From: Pseudoxanthomonas sp. PXM02
Lineage (GTDB): Bacteria; Pseudomonadota; Gammaproteobacteria; Xanthomonadales; Xanthomonadaceae
DNA length: 64,000 nt
Direction of reading: 5' to 3'
Assembly (NCBI RefSeq): GCF_014851805.1
Contig: NZ_JACVAK010000001.1
Span: 1,736,001-1,800,000 of the forward strand
Part shown: one piece after another, positions 61,176-64,000 of the stretch
How the letters are laid out: every line of letters starts with the position of its first letter
Numbering within the stretch: position 1 is the first letter of the stretch
Made by a program: the position numbers and the translations under genes
Notes under the pieces: generated by a model
What the model was told of the DNA's origin: nothing
Databases searched by the model: none
What the model saw: the letters and a program-made list of their open reading frames with translations, nothing else

Positions 61176-62612
61176 TTAAATGTCGAGCTCACCCTGATGC
61201 GCCTGCTCACCGGCAAACCTAGCATGTGCATCCGCACCTCTCCGAAGGTCATCCTCAGATAGATTCTTCCGAGCAGCCATATCCTGCTCCTTCTTCTTCT
61301 GTTTCCTCGATTCTTGCTGTTTGACCTGGCGTGAAATTCGGCTCAACGCTTGGCCAGCTTCCTCCGGCCTCGTCGCCATCGGGCCCCCAATGCTTCCTTG
61401 GTTTGGTGCCCTTGGCTGCTGAGGAATGTCATCAAACCTGGAGCTCGCATTTCCGGTTGATACGGCTCGGGCAATTTCCAGGAGCTTCGCGACGTTGGGA
61501 CTCGAGGCGGCGGCCTTGAGGTCTTCTACTGTGAGACGAGCGGCGCCCCCCGCTCGACGCAGTGCGATCTTCTGCCCCTCCTTCCAGACGGCCACGAATG
61601 TGCCCGGAATCCCCCCATCTACTCCAGATGTTGCGTCTTGTATCTCATCGATCGAAGGAGCTTCCTCGCAGAGGGTGAATCGTGTCGCCCCAAGTAGAAA
61701 CTGATTTGACCACCAGGAGTCGGCACCCTGCCTCGCGGGACTCAAGACATGCCACCCATGCGTGACAAATCGACGGAGCAACTGCGCACTCGCATCTAGT
61801 TCGCTAAATGCCAACGGATTCCCCATCAAAAGAACCGGAATACCAAGGTTCATCAATCCGAGGAAGTACTGGATGAACTCGTCGCCCCACACGTTCTCTG
61901 CCAGCGTGTTTGGCTGATTCTCGTCGATGGCCAGCAATCCGACTCTGTGGAACGATAGGACTTTAGCCACAAACACCATGGCCTCATCGAGGTTCTTCTG
62001 GCGTTTTAGGTCTGCCGCGTAGTCTGTGCTAAGCAGTGCATCCAGCGCCCCGATGATTGCCGCGAATAATCCCCTCCTTGTCGCATTGCTAGGCGCATTC
62101 ACAATGAGATACGTCACTTGCGTGAGTACCGACCAGCCACAATCCCGCCTTTCTCTATGGACGACGAACTGTTGAGGTGCCAGAACCGACAACACGCGTT
62201 CTACAAGCGTCGACTTCCCCAGCCCCGTGATTGCCGCCAAGACTGAGCCCCCAGCCCTTTTTCTCAGGGATTGGAGTTGAACTCTGTTCACACTGTCTGC
62301 CAACGCCAGCATGTTGATGCGGCGTTGCTCCTCTAGGGACATTGGATTCCTTTGCATCAATCCGGACCGAAGCATAAGTTGGATCTCAGCAGCCACATGC
62401 ACATGGGGAGATATTGGCCAGTAGTGATCATCGGAGAGCCCTAGAAGCGATTCCCGTTGCTCAGGTGGCAGGCTACGCCAGTCAACATTGGCTAGCGGCT
62501 CCCTTCGAAGCGCCGCTGGAATATCTTTCACCGGCAGGAACGGAGCGAGGGCCTCGAGCAGGGGATTGGGACCCAACGCCAACTCAGGATGATCGCGTCG
62601 CTGGTTGCTCAT
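61176..62612 (-). CDS. tnsC: TnsC-like AAA+ transposition regulator
   Basis: 478-residue AAA+ ATPase. Walker A is AITGLGKST (residues about 127-135; Ala replaces the first Gly of the classical motif), and Walker B is VGLLAIDENQ. The region FIQYFLGLMNLGIPVLLMGNPLAF matches the TnsC sensor region. A charged C-terminal tail (KQQESRKQKKKEQD) may contact TnsB/TnsA. ATG overlaps the tnsB stop by 4 nt. It converges with tniQ 2, with 17 nt between stops. TnsC forms filaments that bridge target selector and transposase. Confidence 0.9.
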   Translation of the reverse strand: MSNQRRDHPELALGPNPLLEALAPFLPVKDIPAALRREPLANVDWRSLPPEQRESLLGLSDDHYWPISPHVHVAAEIQLMLRSGLMQRNPMSLEEQRRINMLALADSVNRVQLQSLRKRAGGSVLAAITGLGKSTLVERVLSVLAPQQFVVHRERRDCGWSVLTQVTYLIVNAPSNATRRGLFAAIIGALDALLSTDYAADLKRQKNLDEAMVFVAKVLSFHRVGLLAIDENQPNTLAENVWGDEFIQYFLGLMNLGIPVLLMGNPLAFSELDASAQLLRRFVTHGWHVLSPARQGADSWWSNQFLLGATRFTLCEEAPSIDEIQDATSGVDGGIPGTFVAVWKEGQKIALRRAGGAARLTVEDLKAAASSPNVAKLLEIARAVSTGNASSRFDDIPQQPRAPNQGSIGGPMATRPEEAGQALSRISRQVKQQESRKQKKKEQDMAARKNLSEDDLRRGADAHARFAGEQAHQGELDI

Positions 62613-64000
62613 GCAGCAACTTCTTTCATGAAGGCCTCCATGGCCTCGGATGCAGCATCGCCACGTTCGACGACAGCTTCCACAGCGTCCGTAGGTAAGG
62701 CTTGTTTCTCTGCAGCTGCGCTCGGACCGCTCGCCGACTTGAGCGCCTGCATTTCCTCGTCACGGTTCTTGCGCAAGCCGCCTACCATGCTCTTCTGTGA
62801 GGGCTTTTTCTCTTGCGCCGCGAGCTCTTTCGTCAGCTCGGACTTACCGTGATTCGTTGTCGCCTGACGACGCAGAAGTTTACTCAAAGCCTTCTGATCC
62901 TCGTCACCCCGTTGTACGTCCCTGACCAAATCACGCTCTTCGACCCATTGGACGAAGTCGACGACGGTCCCCCTTTCTTTCATGTCCACATCGGAACTGA
63001 CGTTAGGTATGCTGGTCAGCCCTTGATCTGGAAGTGCAAACCAGACACGACTAGTGTCGGTTTCGCTTTGTCGAATCGTGATGCTCACCGCGCTATCTTT
63101 GGCGACCGCCTCTTTGAACTGAGCAGAGCTCTGCAATGCTGGCGCGTAGAACCGAAGGTCTGGGACATGGCGCCGTCCATCTGGCATCAGCAGCCTGATT
63201 CCGCGCTTGGTCATTACGGCCTTGGTTGGCGGCATGGTGAAGGCCCGCAGCCGCTCCAAGTCGTACGGAAGGTCTGCCCGCATGTTCTTCTCCATCATCC
63301 ATTTCAGGATGTTGATGCGCGTAGGCCGCACGCCCTCCTCCAGCATTGCCGTGGGCGCCAGGCGTGCCACTTCCTCGTTGTTGTACTCAATGACCATCAG
63401 CAGGAATTCGTGCATGTACTCGGCGTAGTTCCATATCGCCTCCAATGCTGGATGTCTTTCTCCGCGCTCCCGCCGCTTCCCGCGTGTCGTCCCCGGCAAC
63501 TTGTGGTTTAGCTCTTTGTGATGGGTGTGGTGCTGCGTTTCGACGTCCGACTTGCTCTGCCCGCTCCAGGACTTGGTGTACTCCACAGCGAAGCGAAACT
63601 CCTCCTCCGCGGCTGTTGTGGTTTTTGACTTCAGCTCCCCATTGTCGGCGATGATCAACTTGCAGAGCAGCGATGGCCAATCTTCATCGGCAATCGTGAT
63701 TCCGAATCGCGCGCAGATCTCGACCTTACTCTCCGCTCCGCACAAGATCGCCTGATGGGCCGTCCAAGTGCTTGGCGACTCCCAACCCACATAGAAGCCG
63801 ATCACGACAGTCGATCGAACTTCTTTCAGAATCGTGATGTGCATCGGCGGCAGCTTCCTGAGCCGCGAGAACATGGACGTCAGGTAGGCATCGTTGGTCG
63901 TGGAGTCGAGCATCGCCATCTGGCCAACAGTGGACACTTGATCTTGCGTGCTTCCCGGCGTTGGCTGCACGGTCAAACGATCCAAACCGATGCGCCGCTT
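62609..64000 (-). CDS. tnsB: TnsB-like DDE transposase (N-terminus outside window)
   Basis: The visible 464 codons hold the catalytic core and C-terminus of a Tn7-type transposase; the frame stays open to the right edge, so the true start lies beyond. Numbering from codon 63985, the triad is Asp27 (AMLDSTTND), Asp114 (IIADNGEL) and Glu149 (SDVETQHH). The 87 and 35 residue spacings match TnsB of Tn7 almost exactly. FYVGWESPS and LNHKLPG are further family marks. The C-terminal ~100 residues are Lys/Gln/Ala-rich, the region that contacts TnsC. Confidence 0.9.
   Translation of the reverse strand, partial: KRRIGLDRLTVQPTPGSTQDQVSTVGQMAMLDSTTNDAYLTSMFSRLRKLPPMHITILKEVRSTVVIGFYVGWESPSTWTAHQAILCGAESKVEICARFGITIADEDWPSLLCKLIIADNGELKSKTTTAAEEEFRFAVEYTKSWSGQSKSDVETQHHTHHKELNHKLPGTTRGKRRERGERHPALEAIWNYAEYMHEFLLMVIEYNNEEVARLAPTAMLEEGVRPTRINILKWMMEKNMRADLPYDLERLRAFTMPPTKAVMTKRGIRLLMPDGRRHVPDLRFYAPALQSSAQFKEAVAKDSAVSITIRQSETDTSRVWFALPDQGLTSIPNVSSDVDMKERGTVVDFVQWVEERDLVRDVQRGDEDQKALSKLLRRQATTNHGKSELTKELAAQEKKPSQKSMVGGLRKNRDEEMQALKSASGPSAAAEKQALPTDAVEAVVERGDAASEAMEAFMKEVAA

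Larger units (their letters stand above)
58205..64000. mobile_element. Left portion of a Tn7-like transposon
   Basis: From about 58205 the DNA is visibly lower in GC and encodes only transposition proteins. These are two TniQ/TnsD-family proteins (rightward) and TnsC and TnsB (leftward, tnsB cut by the window edge). The proposed left end is TGTTTCCTGG at 58205, directly abutting the telA terminator stem; Tn7-type ends begin TGT. tnsA, cargo and the right end are not in the window. The boundary is inferred from the composition change and the disrupted terminator, not from a visible target duplication. Confidence 0.75.

Noticed and set aside
63983-63985. TTG as start codon for tnsB
   Set aside because: The frame continues open to the window edge and the first catalytic Asp would lie only 27 residues in; the N-terminal DNA-binding domains of TnsB must lie upstream.
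58205-64000. CRISPR array or Cas genes making this a CRISPR-associated transposon
   Set aside because: No repeat-spacer pattern or Cas-like protein appears in the visible part; the larger TniQ is of the long TnsD type. The unseen right part could still change this.
1-64000. tRNA or rRNA genes
   Set aside because: No tRNA cloverleaf signature or rRNA-like stretch was seen by eye in any gap; all larger gaps are accounted for.

Overview
The window is GC-rich, densely coded and reads as a gammaproteobacterial chromosome of the Xanthomonadaceae type (Pseudoxanthomonas/Xanthomonas/Stenotrophomonas relatives). Support for this comes from TonB-dependent receptors beside plant-polysaccharide enzymes, a cbb3 plus bd oxidase set, the FnrN-type FNR protein, fabA-fabB, a possibly leaderless promoter and a REP-like inverted repeat. 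The genus is an inference. Only the last ~5.8 kb is clearly lower in GC and foreign in content.

Layout. (1) 1-14077: a hemicellulose locus. A TonB-dependent receptor and a GH74 xyloglucanase (cut by the left edge) run leftward. A LysR regulator is divergent from an operon that encodes every step of oxidative De Ley-Doudoroff galactose catabolism: SDR dehydrogenase, KDPGal aldolase, galactonate dehydratase, lactonase and KDGal kinase. Two GH43 enzymes follow. (2) 14082-18509: a tightly overlapping Rieske oxygenase / APC permease / TMADH-like flavoprotein operon, probably for demethylating an N-methylated amino acid or betaine. (3) 18662-33943: low-oxygen respiration. cydABX runs leftward. Divergent from it is a 12-gene run, ccoNOQP, a small membrane protein, ccoGHIS, a TauE/SafE-like protein and cydDC. 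A perfect FNR box lies between the two. The FNR-type regulator follows at 34041-34805. (4) 35206-46747: mostly housekeeping genes (rhlE, queD, phasin, bioD, TMEM175-like, msrC, TfoX-C), a cobalamin riboswitch with btuB, dinB, fabA-fabB and glpQ. fabA carries its own perfect FNR box, in exact class II geometry. (5) 46985-58148: a seven-gene envelope-stress operon: YjfI (DUF2170), PspA, YqiJ, flotillin, a 1773-residue AAA+ protein, a coiled-coil protein and TelA. It closes with a strong hairpin. (6) 58205-64000: the left part of a Tn7-like transposon. Two TniQ/TnsD-family genes face tnsC and a truncated-by-window tnsB. The apparent left end lies at the broken U-tract of the telA terminator, so the region 3' of telA is a candidate attachment site.

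How the parts fit. Xyloglucan side chains can supply galactose to the dgo genes. The FNR protein can link oxygen level to both oxidases and, more unexpectedly, to unsaturated fatty acid synthesis. The PspA/flotillin/AAA+/TelA operon is the most system-like group of poorly characterised genes. The Tn7-like element, with two targeting proteins in an unusual convergent arrangement and an apparently new insertion address, is the best candidate for something undescribed. Its cargo, tnsA and right end lie outside the window.
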